Shown here in pieces: positions 32,688 through 41,806 of a stretch of DNA of 64,000 nucleotides (position 1 is the stretch's first letter; every line of letters begins with the position of its first letter). The stretch is taken from the NCBI RefSeq assembly GCF_009805705.1, contig NZ_VSMB01000005.1, positions 186,001-250,000 of the forward strand, read 5' to 3'. The notes under the pieces are model-generated. The model was not told where the DNA came from. It ran no database searches and saw only the letters and a program-made list of their open reading frames with translations. Made by a program: the position numbers and the translations under genes. This DNA comes from Ruania rhizosphaerae (GTDB taxonomy: Bacteria > Actinomycetota > Actinomycetes > Actinomycetales > Beutenbergiaceae).

Positions 32688-34337
32688 TCAGTCCTCGGTG
32701 AGCCGCCCCGCCTCCAGGTGCCAGCGCCGCGTCGAGCGCACGGTCGTGAGCATCCGCCGGTCGTGGGTGACCAGCAGGACCGTGCCGGCGAAGCTCTCCA
32801 CGGCCTGCTCGACCTGCTCGATCGCGGGCAGGTCGAGGTGGTTCGTCGGCTCGTCCAGCACCAGCAGATTCACACCACGCGCCTGCAGCAGTGCCAGCCC
32901 GGCCCGGGTGCGCTCACCGGGGGAGAGGGCGTTCCCTGGCCGTGACGCCGCATCGCCTCCGAGGGCGAACTTCGCCAGCAGCGTGCGGACTTCTGCCTCG
33001 GGCCAGTCGGGTACCTGAGCCGCGAACGCGTCCGCCAGCGGCGCCGGGTTGTCGAACAGCCCGCGCGCCTGGTCGACCTCCCCGACCGCCACCGACGCGC
33101 CCAGCGAGGCGCGCCCCGCATCCGGGGCCAGGCGCCCCAGCAGCAGTGCCAGCAGCGTGCTCTTACCCGATCCGTTCGCCCCGGTGATCACGATCCTGTC
33201 CCCGGCGATGACCTGCGCCGAGACCGGTCCGAGCGTGAACTCCCCGCGCTGCACCACCGCTTCATCCAGGGTGGCCACGACCGAGCCCGAGCGTGGCGCC
33301 GCCGCGATCGACATCTGCAGCACCCACTCCTTGCGGGGCTCGCGCACCTCATCCAGGCGCTCCAGTGCCCGTTCGGACTGGCCGACCTTCGCGGCCTGCT
33401 TCTCCGTGCGTGCCACGGCCCGGTGCAGGATGTGCTTGTCACCGTCGGTGGCCTTCTTGCGGGCGTTGCGCACGCCCTTGTCCACCCATTCCTTCTGCGT
33501 CTGGATCCGCGAGCGCAGACCGGCCGCCTGGTCGGCGTAGGCCTCGTATTCGTCCCGGGCGCGCTGCCGCGCCAGCTCCCGCTCAGCCAGGTAGGCCTCG
33601 TACCCACCCCGGTACACGCTCACCTGCTGTTGCGCCCGGTCCAGCTCCACGATGTCGGTCACCGTCCGTGCCAGGAACTCCCGGTCGTGGCTGACGATCA
33701 CCAGCGCCGCCCGTGTCTGTGCCACGAAGCGTTCGAGCCGGTCCAGCCCGTCCAGGTCCAGATCGTTCGTGGGCTCGTCGAGCAGCAGCAGGTCGTAGCG
33801 CTGCAGCAGCAGCACCGCCAGGCCCACGCGCGCCGCCTGCCCGCCGGAGAGGGTCGTCATCGGCGCGTCCAGGCTTGCGTTCAGGCCCAGATCATTCACG
33901 ACGGCGGGGGTCCGGTCGGCCAGGTCCGCTCCGCCCAGAGCCAGCCATTTCTCCAGGGCGACGGCGTAGGTGTCCGCTGCTGCGCCGTCGTCGGGGTGCG
34001 TAGCCATCGCCTCGGCGGCGGCGTCCATCACCCGGGTGGCCTCGGCCACCCCGGTGCGCCGGTCCAGGAAATCTCGCACGCTCTCGCCCTGAACCCGTTC
34101 GGTTTCCTGCGCCAGCAGGCCCACACCCGCATGCGGTGGGGTGAGCGTGAGGGATCCGGTGACCTCCGCCGTCGTGGGTGAACCTGCGAGCACGGAGAGC
34201 AGGGTGGACTTACCCGCCCCGTTCGCCCCGACCAGGCCCCAGACGTCGCCCGGGGCAATCGTGAACGTGAGATCGTCGAAGAGCTGGCGGGCACCGAAGG
34301 CCGCCCCCAGCCGCGAGACGTGCAGGGTGGCGGACAT
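32688..34337 (-). CDS. ABC-F family ATP-binding protein
   Basis: This 549-aa protein has two ABC ATPase domains and no membrane helices. Domain 1 has GANGAGKST (37-45), LSGGQAARVG and LLLLDEPTNDLDL. Domain 2 has GANGSGKSTLL, LSPGERTRAG and LLVLDEPTNHLDL. The helical inter-domain linker (about 240-320) is that of ABC-F translation factors, which act on the ribosome E site; some give ribosome protection against antibiotics. Which subgroup this belongs to cannot be told by eye. A broken copy of its 3' part lies 2 kb away. Confidence 0.93.
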   Translation of the reverse strand: MSATLHVSRLGAAFGARQLFDDLTFTIAPGDVWGLVGANGAGKSTLLSVLAGSPTTAEVTGSLTLTPPHAGVGLLAQETERVQGESVRDFLDRRTGVAEATRVMDAAAEAMATHPDDGAAADTYAVALEKWLALGGADLADRTPAVVNDLGLNASLDAPMTTLSGGQAARVGLAVLLLQRYDLLLLDEPTNDLDLDGLDRLERFVAQTRAALVIVSHDREFLARTVTDIVELDRAQQQVSVYRGGYEAYLAERELARQRARDEYEAYADQAAGLRSRIQTQKEWVDKGVRNARKKATDGDKHILHRAVARTEKQAAKVGQSERALERLDEVREPRKEWVLQMSIAAAPRSGSVVATLDEAVVQRGEFTLGPVSAQVIAGDRIVITGANGSGKSTLLALLLGRLAPDAGRASLGASVAVGEVDQARGLFDNPAPLADAFAAQVPDWPEAEVRTLLAKFALGGDAASRPGNALSPGERTRAGLALLQARGVNLLVLDEPTNHLDLPAIEQVEQAVESFAGTVLLVTHDRRMLTTVRSTRRWHLEAGRLTED

Positions 34338-34388
34338 GCCGGTCAGCCTAGGGTGATCGCACGGGAGATCCCAGCGATTTTGCCGATC

Positions 34389-35522
34389 TCAGACGTGGCG
34401 GAACTGCGTGTGCGGTGCTGAGTGCTCGTGGAAGAGCAGGCTCATGAGCTCACCACGGGAGCTCGTGCCCGTCTTCGCCCGGATCGACTTCAGGTGATCG
34501 CGCACGGTGTGCTCGGAGATGAACAGGCGGGTGGCGATCTGCCCGGACGTGCGGCCCTGCATCAACTCGGCCAGCACCTCCTGCTCACGTTCGGTGAGGC
34601 CGTACGCACTCACCACCAGGGGCATCACCTCGGTGGGCCGGGAGGGCTGGATCAGCAGGACGATGCCGCACAACTCTCCGGTCCGGTCGAGCGTGTAGTC
34701 GCCCCGCAGGGTCAGCCAGCGCCCGGAGCGGCCACGGAGTCGGGTCACGGGGCGCCGGGTGTGGGGCCGGTGCGCCGCCCGCGCCCGCGTGAGGGTGGCG
34801 ACCATGTAGGCCTCGCCCGGGAGGCGAGCAGTGTCACCTGCCGGTATGGGATGCGCCCAGCACTCGTCGAGCAGGCGGTCGGCGTGCGGTGTCATCGACA
34901 CCACGTGTCCGTCGGGATCGAGCGTGACCACGCCGGGAACCCAGTCCTCATCGTCTCCTCGCCAGGGTGCGCCGAGAGTGTGCTGCAACGCGATGGCCAC
35001 CCGATCACGCAGCCGGTCGACCCAGTGCAGTGCCTCGTCGTCGAAGTCCGCCTCCCCCTGGCTGCGCAGGAAGTGGGCCACGCCCCAGCAGGATCCGCCG
35101 GCGGAGAAGGTGGTCCGCAACTCCGGTCCGAAACCTTGCGGCCGGTTCAGGTGACGGTGGCGCGGGCTCAGGTCAGGGCACCCTTGAGTGGCGCGGTCGA
35201 GGGTGGTGGCCGGGGAACCGGTGCGGTGCAGTTCGGCGAACTTGTTGACGTCGTCCTCGAGGAACTCGTTGTGCATCCACGGCGCACACATCGACTCCGG
35301 CAGGTTCTCGATCACGGCAGCGGTGGAGAGGACCGTGGAGTCGGGGTCGGTGGCGCTGAGCAGCATCCCGGACAGCCCCAGCGCGTCGTCGAACGGTTCT
35401 CGCAGCCCGTCCACCAGTTCCGCGGTGGTGCTGGCATCGGCACACGCCTCCTGGATCCGGCGCTCGGCAGCCACCAGTCGCCGCCGGTGGCCGGTGGCGA
35501 CGGAACTGTCGCGGAGCAGCAT
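34389..35522 (-). CDS. LuxR-family regulator with GAF/PAS-like sensor region
   Basis: This 377-aa regulator has a C-terminal LuxR HTH (YGLTEREQEVLAELMQGRTS, then IATRLFISEHTVRDHLKSIR). The first 200 residues look like a GAF-type sensor (GGSCWGVAHFLRSQGEADFD), followed by a PAS-like segment (GVVTLDPDGHVVSMTPHADRLL). I chose the ATG at 35522, since the longer frame would start with TTG; GGGAGG lies 12 bp upstream. It is divergent from the FAD oxidase gene at 35708 and probably regulates it. Confidence 0.85.
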   Translation of the reverse strand: MLLRDSSVATGHRRRLVAAERRIQEACADASTTAELVDGLREPFDDALGLSGMLLSATDPDSTVLSTAAVIENLPESMCAPWMHNEFLEDDVNKFAELHRTGSPATTLDRATQGCPDLSPRHRHLNRPQGFGPELRTTFSAGGSCWGVAHFLRSQGEADFDDEALHWVDRLRDRVAIALQHTLGAPWRGDDEDWVPGVVTLDPDGHVVSMTPHADRLLDECWAHPIPAGDTARLPGEAYMVATLTRARAAHRPHTRRPVTRLRGRSGRWLTLRGDYTLDRTGELCGIVLLIQPSRPTEVMPLVVSAYGLTEREQEVLAELMQGRTSGQIATRLFISEHTVRDHLKSIRAKTGTSSRGELMSLLFHEHSAPHTQFRHV

Positions 35523-35707
35523 GCCCGAAATCGTCCTCCCGCCCTTCCTGTGCGTCAAGGTTCACGCCTGGATATCCCTCGAATGAGGGGGTGGTGGCGG
35601 GCGCGGTGCGCCCGACCGGGGGATGGTGGCGACCGGTCGGCCGGGCGCAGGCTCGAACCCTGGCGGGGGACGCCGTCGCCGACCGGAAGAGCACGAGGGA
35701 GGACGCC

Positions 35708-37090
35708 GTGACCATCACCACCAGCCTGGATGATCTCGCAGCCATCTGCGAGGGGAGGGTGCTGCAAGCCGGCGACGACGGATACGACGAGGTATGTGCG
35801 TGCTGGAACCTCGCCTGGACGCATCGCCCCGCTGTCGTGGTGCAGGCGGCTGGCGAGGCCGATGTCGTGTACGCCGTACGCCACGCCGCGGCCCGGGGGT
35901 GGGCTGTGGCCGTGCAGACCACCGGGCACGGAGTGACGGTCCCCGCCGATGAGCACAGCCTGCTGTTGGTGACCGGAGCGCTTGACCGGGTGCGCATCGA
36001 CCCGGTCTCCCGGACCGCCGCGATCGGCGGTGGGATCACCTGGACGTCGGTTCTCGCCGCAGCACAGGAGCAGCAACTGGCGCCACTGCTCGGTTCCGCC
36101 CCGCACGTCGGCGCGGTGGGCTACAGCCTCGGTGGCGGGTTCGGGTGGCTGGCCCGTGCGTACGGGCTTGCCGTCGACAGCATCCGTTCGTTGCGGGTGG
36201 TGCTGGCCGACGGGCGGGTGATCACCACCTCGCCACAAGACGAGCCGGAGTTGTTCTGGGCCATGTGCGGTACTACCGGCAGCGCCCTCGGGGTGGTGGT
36301 GGAGATGACGGTGGCGCTACATCCGGTGGACCAGGTGTACGGCGGTGACCTCTTCTATGCGCTGCCGGACGCTCGGGAGGTGTTCGAGTTCTACGGCGAC
36401 TGGATCAACCGGGCGCCGTCCGAACTGACCAGCGCCTTCAACATCACCGCCTTCCCACCGCTGGAGATGGTGCCCGAACCGTTGCGCGGGCAGACGTTCG
36501 CGATCGTTCGCGGGTGCTTCGCAGGAGAGATGGAGGCCGGGCGAGAACTCGTCGACCAGTGGCGGTCCTGGCGGACACCGCTGATGGACACCTGGGCTCC
36601 GATGCCGTTCTCACAGGTGGCCCAGATCTCCATGGATCCGGTGGATCCGGTGCCCGCCGCCTCGAGCGGCCGCTGGCTCGCGACTCTGGGCCCGCAGGTG
36701 CCCGAGGTGATGCTGGAGGCGATCGCTGGACCCTCACCGATGCTCTTCGCCGAGGTCCGCCACGCCGGCGGGGCGATCCGCCGGGACAACCCGGCCGTGA
36801 GCTTCGCCGCCAGGGACGCGAGGTACTGCCTGGAGCTGGTCGGGATGATCCCCTCGGCCGAGGCGGACGCCGAGCTCGAGCGCCGCTTCGAACACGCGTG
36901 GCGGCGATTGGCGCCCCACCTCTCAGACCTGTGCGGATATCTCAACTTCGCCGAGGGCACCGAGCGCGTGCAACTAGCAGCCCGCGCGTTTCCGGCCGAG
37001 ACTCAGGCGCGGCTCGCGGCGGCTAAACGCCGCTACGACCCCGACGACGTCTTCCGGCACTCCATCTCCCTCACCGCGCCCGTGCGGTGA
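35708..37090 (+). CDS. FAD-binding oxidoreductase (BBE/PCMH type)
   Basis: This 460-aa flavoprotein has the PCMH/VAO FAD-binding domain (about 35-200): RPAVVVQAAGEADVVYAVRH, TTGHGV with the histidine that can form the 8-alpha covalent FAD link, VGAVGYSLGGGFGWLAR and SIRSLRVVLADGRV. The C-terminal BBE region ends YDPDDVFRHSISL. There is no second (6-S-cysteinyl) attachment motif. The start is GTG at 35708 with GAGGGAGG upstream. BBE-like enzymes oxidise sugars or secondary metabolites with O2. The divergent LuxR gene and the following secreted protein may belong to the same function. Confidence 0.88.
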   Translation: MTITTSLDDLAAICEGRVLQAGDDGYDEVCACWNLAWTHRPAVVVQAAGEADVVYAVRHAAARGWAVAVQTTGHGVTVPADEHSLLLVTGALDRVRIDPVSRTAAIGGGITWTSVLAAAQEQQLAPLLGSAPHVGAVGYSLGGGFGWLARAYGLAVDSIRSLRVVLADGRVITTSPQDEPELFWAMCGTTGSALGVVVEMTVALHPVDQVYGGDLFYALPDAREVFEFYGDWINRAPSELTSAFNITAFPPLEMVPEPLRGQTFAIVRGCFAGEMEAGRELVDQWRSWRTPLMDTWAPMPFSQVAQISMDPVDPVPAASSGRWLATLGPQVPEVMLEAIAGPSPMLFAEVRHAGGAIRRDNPAVSFAARDARYCLELVGMIPSAEADAELERRFEHAWRRLAPHLSDLCGYLNFAEGTERVQLAARAFPAETQARLAAAKRRYDPDDVFRHSISLTAPVR

Positions 37091-37119
37091 GGGGAACGAA
37101 CACCAGGAAAGGAACCCAG

Positions 37120-37635
37120 ATGCACACGTCACGATCGATCATGCCGGCGGTTGCCGCCGTCACCACAGCCGCAGCACTGGCCGTCCTGGGGGCGGCGCCG
37201 GTGAACGCGGAACCACCGCATGCGACTCCTCCAGGGCCGAGCGCCGGCAACGGTCAGGCCGAGCTGGCACAGGTGCGTGCCGCGACCGCTGCGTATCACG
37301 ACCTGGAGGCGGCCATCGCCGACGGGTACATCCGTGCTTCCGAGTGCGTGCCGAACATGGGGTACCACTACCAGCGCAGCATCGCGACCACTGCTGCGGA
37401 CCTCGATCCCCTCGCACCGGAGATCCTCGTCTACGCACCGCAGGCCGGCGGAGGCATGCGGCTGGTCGCCGTCGAATACGCAGCGTGGGATCCCGCGGCC
37501 GCCCTGTTCGGAGTCCCCTTCGATGCTCCGCACCCGGCCGGTGGCCCGCCGTTCCACACGTTGCACGCGTGGATCTGGCAGGCGAACCCTGACGGGATGT
37601 TCGACCCGACGAACCCGAACGTCAGTTGCCGGTGA
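37120..37635 (+). CDS. Small secreted protein of unknown function
   Basis: This 171-aa protein has a signal peptide (MPAVAAVTTAAALAVLGAA, cleavage near VNAEP) and a compact domain. Conserved-looking blocks are YHDLEAAIADGYI, CVPNMGYHY, LDPLAPEILVY, MRLVAVEYAAWDP, FHTLHAWIW and NPDGMFDPTNPNVSC. Two cysteines probably form a disulfide. I have seen this domain in other secreted bacterial proteins, but no function is known to me. It lies 29 bp after the FAD oxidase gene, likely in its operon, and overlaps the convergent peptidase gene by 14 bp. Confidence 0.72.
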   Translation: MHTSRSIMPAVAAVTTAAALAVLGAAPVNAEPPHATPPGPSAGNGQAELAQVRAATAAYHDLEAAIADGYIRASECVPNMGYHYQRSIATTAADLDPLAPEILVYAPQAGGGMRLVAVEYAAWDPAAALFGVPFDAPHPAGGPPFHTLHAWIWQANPDGMFDPTNPNVSCR

Positions 37636-39607
37636 GCGGAGGTGGCGTGCCCGGGCCTGGTCCAGTCCCGGGCCGTCGCCGCTGCCGGATCAGCACTGCG
37701 CTCCCGCCGGCGATCAGCGCGATCGCACCGATCGCCACCACAATCAGCCCGGCACCGGTGAGCGTGGCCCACCCGGCACGGTCGGCGGCGGTCTGCGCGA
37801 GCGTGCGGGCGCCGTCGAGCTCACCGGCCGTGAGCGCCTGGACGGCCGCCGCGGCTGTTGGGCCCACCCGCAGCATCGCCGCGCCGAGCGCGGAAACAGG
37901 GTCGCGCTCGGCTGCTGCGGTCTGGCGGCTCTGCGCCACCTCCGTGATCGCATCGGCGGCCACCGGCAGGCTCGTCGCGAGGGCGGCGTAGTCCCCGCTC
38001 GACTCGGCCTGCTCGTAGTCTTCGAGGATCTGGTCCGGTACAGCCAGGCCGGTCCGATCGACAGCTTCCTGCACGGCGAGCGCCTGCTCGGCCACCGGCG
38101 TCAGCGCCGCCATGGATTCCCGCGCCGCAACGAAGTCCCAGTCAGTCATCTCGGTACGCAGCCCGAACGGCGCCTGCCAGTGGCCGTGATCGAGGGCCGC
38201 GTACTGCGCCCGGGCCTCGGCGCGGGCGTCCAGATCAGCTGCCTGTTCGGAGGCCACGACCCACGTCCGGAACGCCGGTTCCGCGTCCAGCCCGCCACGC
38301 TCGGCAGCAAGATCCAGGAAACGACGCCAATCCACGGCGCCGCGATTGTCCTGCGACCCTGGTTCCTCGTAGCCGCTCTCACCGGCATAGGCCGCCGAGA
38401 CCACGGCGGTGAACGTCGCATCGTCTGCGTCGGAGAAGACGTCCTGGATCGCCGCGGCGGAGGCCGGGTAGCCGTAGGAGTCGGTGTCGGTCTGTTGATG
38501 GGCGCCGCTCCACTCCAGCAACGGCAACGCATGGTCGCCGTCCCGGTCCGGTCTCGGCCTGCGTTGGCCCTCCCCACCGAGGCGCTCGATGGTGCGGTGC
38601 GCCGTCTCCTCCGTCAGACCCTCCTGCAACCAACGCCCGCTGAACTGCGGGGGAGCGAACCAGGCGTGTCCGAGCTCGTGGTAGAGCGTGACCTCGTCGA
38701 GGTCCTCGCCCACGACGATCTCATCGCCCCACCCGTCGAACCAGGCGTACCCGATCACGAGCGGGGAGACGTCCTCCCGCACGGTGCGTACCTCGGCCGG
38801 CCACGGGCTGCCCACCAGTTCCTCGAGCACCGGCATCCCCGTCTCGATCCGCTCGACGGCGAAGTCGCGCCACACCTCGTCCCCAGGCAGGCTCTGCACG
38901 TCGAGCGCCACCACGCCACCGATCGGGACCTCCACGGTCTCGGACTGGTCCGGATCGCGCAGCGAGATCGGGGTCCACACACCCCAGTCGTCGATGTACT
39001 CCTCGGTCCGGTAGATCCGGTTCCGGCCCTGCAACTCGGAGTCGAGCTCGGTGGCCGAGTGCAGCTCCAGCGTGCTGGGTGCCACCACCTCCACGCTCAC
39101 CGAACCCTCGTCGCCGATCGCCTGAGCCACGAACACGGCGTAGCCGGGGCCCACCCGGGTGACCTCCTCCGATCGCAGCGGCGCCCCAGTGATCGTGTAG
39201 GTCCACTCGATCGTGCGACTCTGCCCGTACCGCAGCGGTGGGAACGACGCGCGGGCCCAGTGGTGGGTGGGATCGGCCTCGTCCGCCGTGATCCGGACCG
39301 TGAGTGCCGTTCCGCCGCTGACGGCCTGCACATCCGTGGCGCTGGCAGGTACGCCGATGCCATAGTCGGTCCAGTAGTAGTACTGCGCTCCCTGGTCCGG
39401 GGTGACGTTCGTGATCGTGGTGGTCACTTCGGCGGTGAGCGCACCGTCCTCGCCGACGACGTAGCGTGCGTGGGTCTCCTCGGTGAGCCCCTCGGCGGCG
39501 TGTGCCGTGGGCTGGTCGGGCAGGCCCACCAGGAGGAACACCAAGGCGAGGACGGCGCATGCCCGCCCTGCCATGGCTCGTGCTTGTGAAGTGCGTGGTC
39601 TCGTCAC
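37622..39607 (-). CDS. Membrane-anchored gluzincin-type zinc metallopeptidase
   Basis: This 661-aa protein has a signal peptide (ACAVLALVFLLVGLP, cleavage near AHAAE), a beta-rich N-terminal part, the zinc motif H310-E-L-G-H314 and WLQEGLTEE (E329) as the likely third ligand. A helical C-terminal part follows, ending in a membrane helix (about 620-645) and a basic/Pro tail. HELGHAWF...WLQEG parallels M1 aminopeptidases (HELAHQWFG...WLNEG) but the spacing between the two motifs is shorter. It acts outside the cell, held at the membrane. The start is GTG at 39607 with GGAG upstream. The substrate is unknown. Confidence 0.82.
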   Translation of the reverse strand: MTRPRTSQARAMAGRACAVLALVFLLVGLPDQPTAHAAEGLTEETHARYVVGEDGALTAEVTTTITNVTPDQGAQYYYWTDYGIGVPASATDVQAVSGGTALTVRITADEADPTHHWARASFPPLRYGQSRTIEWTYTITGAPLRSEEVTRVGPGYAVFVAQAIGDEGSVSVEVVAPSTLELHSATELDSELQGRNRIYRTEEYIDDWGVWTPISLRDPDQSETVEVPIGGVVALDVQSLPGDEVWRDFAVERIETGMPVLEELVGSPWPAEVRTVREDVSPLVIGYAWFDGWGDEIVVGEDLDEVTLYHELGHAWFAPPQFSGRWLQEGLTEETAHRTIERLGGEGQRRPRPDRDGDHALPLLEWSGAHQQTDTDSYGYPASAAAIQDVFSDADDATFTAVVSAAYAGESGYEEPGSQDNRGAVDWRRFLDLAAERGGLDAEPAFRTWVVASEQAADLDARAEARAQYAALDHGHWQAPFGLRTEMTDWDFVAARESMAALTPVAEQALAVQEAVDRTGLAVPDQILEDYEQAESSGDYAALATSLPVAADAITEVAQSRQTAAAERDPVSALGAAMLRVGPTAAAAVQALTAGELDGARTLAQTAADRAGWATLTGAGLIVVAIGAIALIAGGSAVLIRQRRRPGTGPGPGTPPPLTGN

Positions 39608-39716
39608 GTCAAGCTCCGTCGTCGGCCCCCAGGGAGCGGCCCGCAGACCGCACGCAGCACCCTAGCGGGCCCGCCGCTGTGATGGGTGGAGAAGTATTGA
39701 CGCAGCGGCGCGAGGG

Positions 39717-40739
<1,023 letters not shown>

Positions 40740-40828
40740 GAGCCCAGCGTACGAGGTCGTGCGCGCAGGCGGGAGTGCCGGGCGGGAAGGCTAGGCGCAG
40801 CGGGTAGCCCCACCCGCCGAAGTGCAGA

Positions 40829-40847
40829 TATGGTGAGCCTTACCTAA
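40829..40847 (-). promoter_or_regulatory. DtxR/IdeR-type iron box
   Basis: Read on the minus strand, TTAGGTAAGGCTCACCATA matches the IdeR/DtxR consensus at 15 of 19 positions. It lies 41 bp before the siderophore-interacting protein gene, so this gene is probably repressed by Fe2+-loaded DtxR. Confidence 0.75.
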
Positions 40848-40888
40848 CTTCCCGCGTCGTCGGGATTCTCCGACTGAAGGTGAGCGCC

Positions 40889-41686
40889 ATGAGCAACATC
40901 ACCGTGACCCACGCAGACTCCGGCCTCATCCAGGTGGAGGTGCTGCGCCGGGAGCGGATCACCCCGCACATGACCAGGGTGACGTTCACCGGAGCGGCGC
41001 TGGCCGACTTCGACTACCAGGGTTTCGACCAGTGGTTCCGCCTGGCCATCGGCGTTCACGACGATGATCGCTTCGACAATCTGCCCAGGAGGTTCGGCAT
41101 CGGCGGCTACCTCAAGTACCTCGCGTTGCCGAAAGGCACCCGCCCGGTCATCCGTAGCTACACGGTGCGTGCGTTCCGGCCGGGCTCCCTGGAGCTGGAC
41201 GTCGACTTCCTCGTGCACGGCACCGAGGGCATCGCCGGGCCGTGGGCCGCCGGTGCCGACCCCGGGACTCAGGCCGCCTTCATCGACCAGGGCTGCGGTT
41301 GGAAGCCGGTACCAGCCGACTGGACCCTGCTCGTGGCCGACGAGAGCGGCCTGCCCGCCGTCGCCGGCGTCCTGCGGGACATGCCCCGCGACGCCGTCGG
41401 GCACGCGCTGATCGAGCTCTACGACGCCGCTGATCGGCAGCAGCTCGATGCCCCGCCCGGGATGCAGGTGCACTGGCTCGAACGCGACCCGGCCACGGAT
41501 CCCGGGACCGTGCTGCTGCCGGTACTGGCCGGCTTGGACCTTCCCGCCGGCGAGGTCTATGCGTTCGCCGTCGGAGAATCCGCGGTCGCCACCGGGGCCC
41601 GGCGTCACCTCGTGCGCGAGCGCGGTGTGCCGAAACAGAACGTCACGTTCGCCGGCTACTGGAAGGTGGGGCGAGCCGCCGGCTGA
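40889..41686 (+). CDS. Siderophore-interacting protein (ferric-siderophore reductase family)
   Basis: This 265-aa protein belongs to the SIP/ViuB family, FAD enzymes that release iron from imported ferric siderophores. Landmarks are RITPHMTRVTFTGAALADF, RSYTVRAF (the FAD-binding R-x-Y-T), DVDFLVHG, GPWAAGA, LLVADESGLPAVAGVL (NAD(P)H side) and FAVGESAVATGARRHL, ending FAGYWKVG. The ATG at 40889 is used, with GAAGGTGAG upstream; a GTG at 40880 is also in frame. An iron box lies upstream. No siderophore transporter is adjacent. Confidence 0.93.
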   Translation: MSNITVTHADSGLIQVEVLRRERITPHMTRVTFTGAALADFDYQGFDQWFRLAIGVHDDDRFDNLPRRFGIGGYLKYLALPKGTRPVIRSYTVRAFRPGSLELDVDFLVHGTEGIAGPWAAGADPGTQAAFIDQGCGWKPVPADWTLLVADESGLPAVAGVLRDMPRDAVGHALIELYDAADRQQLDAPPGMQVHWLERDPATDPGTVLLPVLAGLDLPAGEVYAFAVGESAVATGARRHLVRERGVPKQNVTFAGYWKVGRAAG

Positions 41687-41806
41687 GGGTGCCTCCCCGG
41701 CGGGGGCCAACGAGGTGATGGTGCACCGGTGGAGTCACTCTCACGTCCGGCGACGAAGTAGCGTGGGAGCGCCGTCGTTCCCTCTTCGCACTCCGGAGTT
41801 CCCACC

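Noticed and set aside
32688-34337. Naming the ABC-F protein as a specific antibiotic resistance determinant
   Set aside because: The inter-domain linker, which decides the subgroup, cannot be assigned by eye; many ABC-F proteins are housekeeping factors.
37220-39589. A 789-aa open frame on the plus strand opposite the metallopeptidase
   Set aside because: It is the antisense shadow of a well-supported peptidase gene in GC-rich DNA; its composition (Arg/Gly/His/Pro) lacks any domain.
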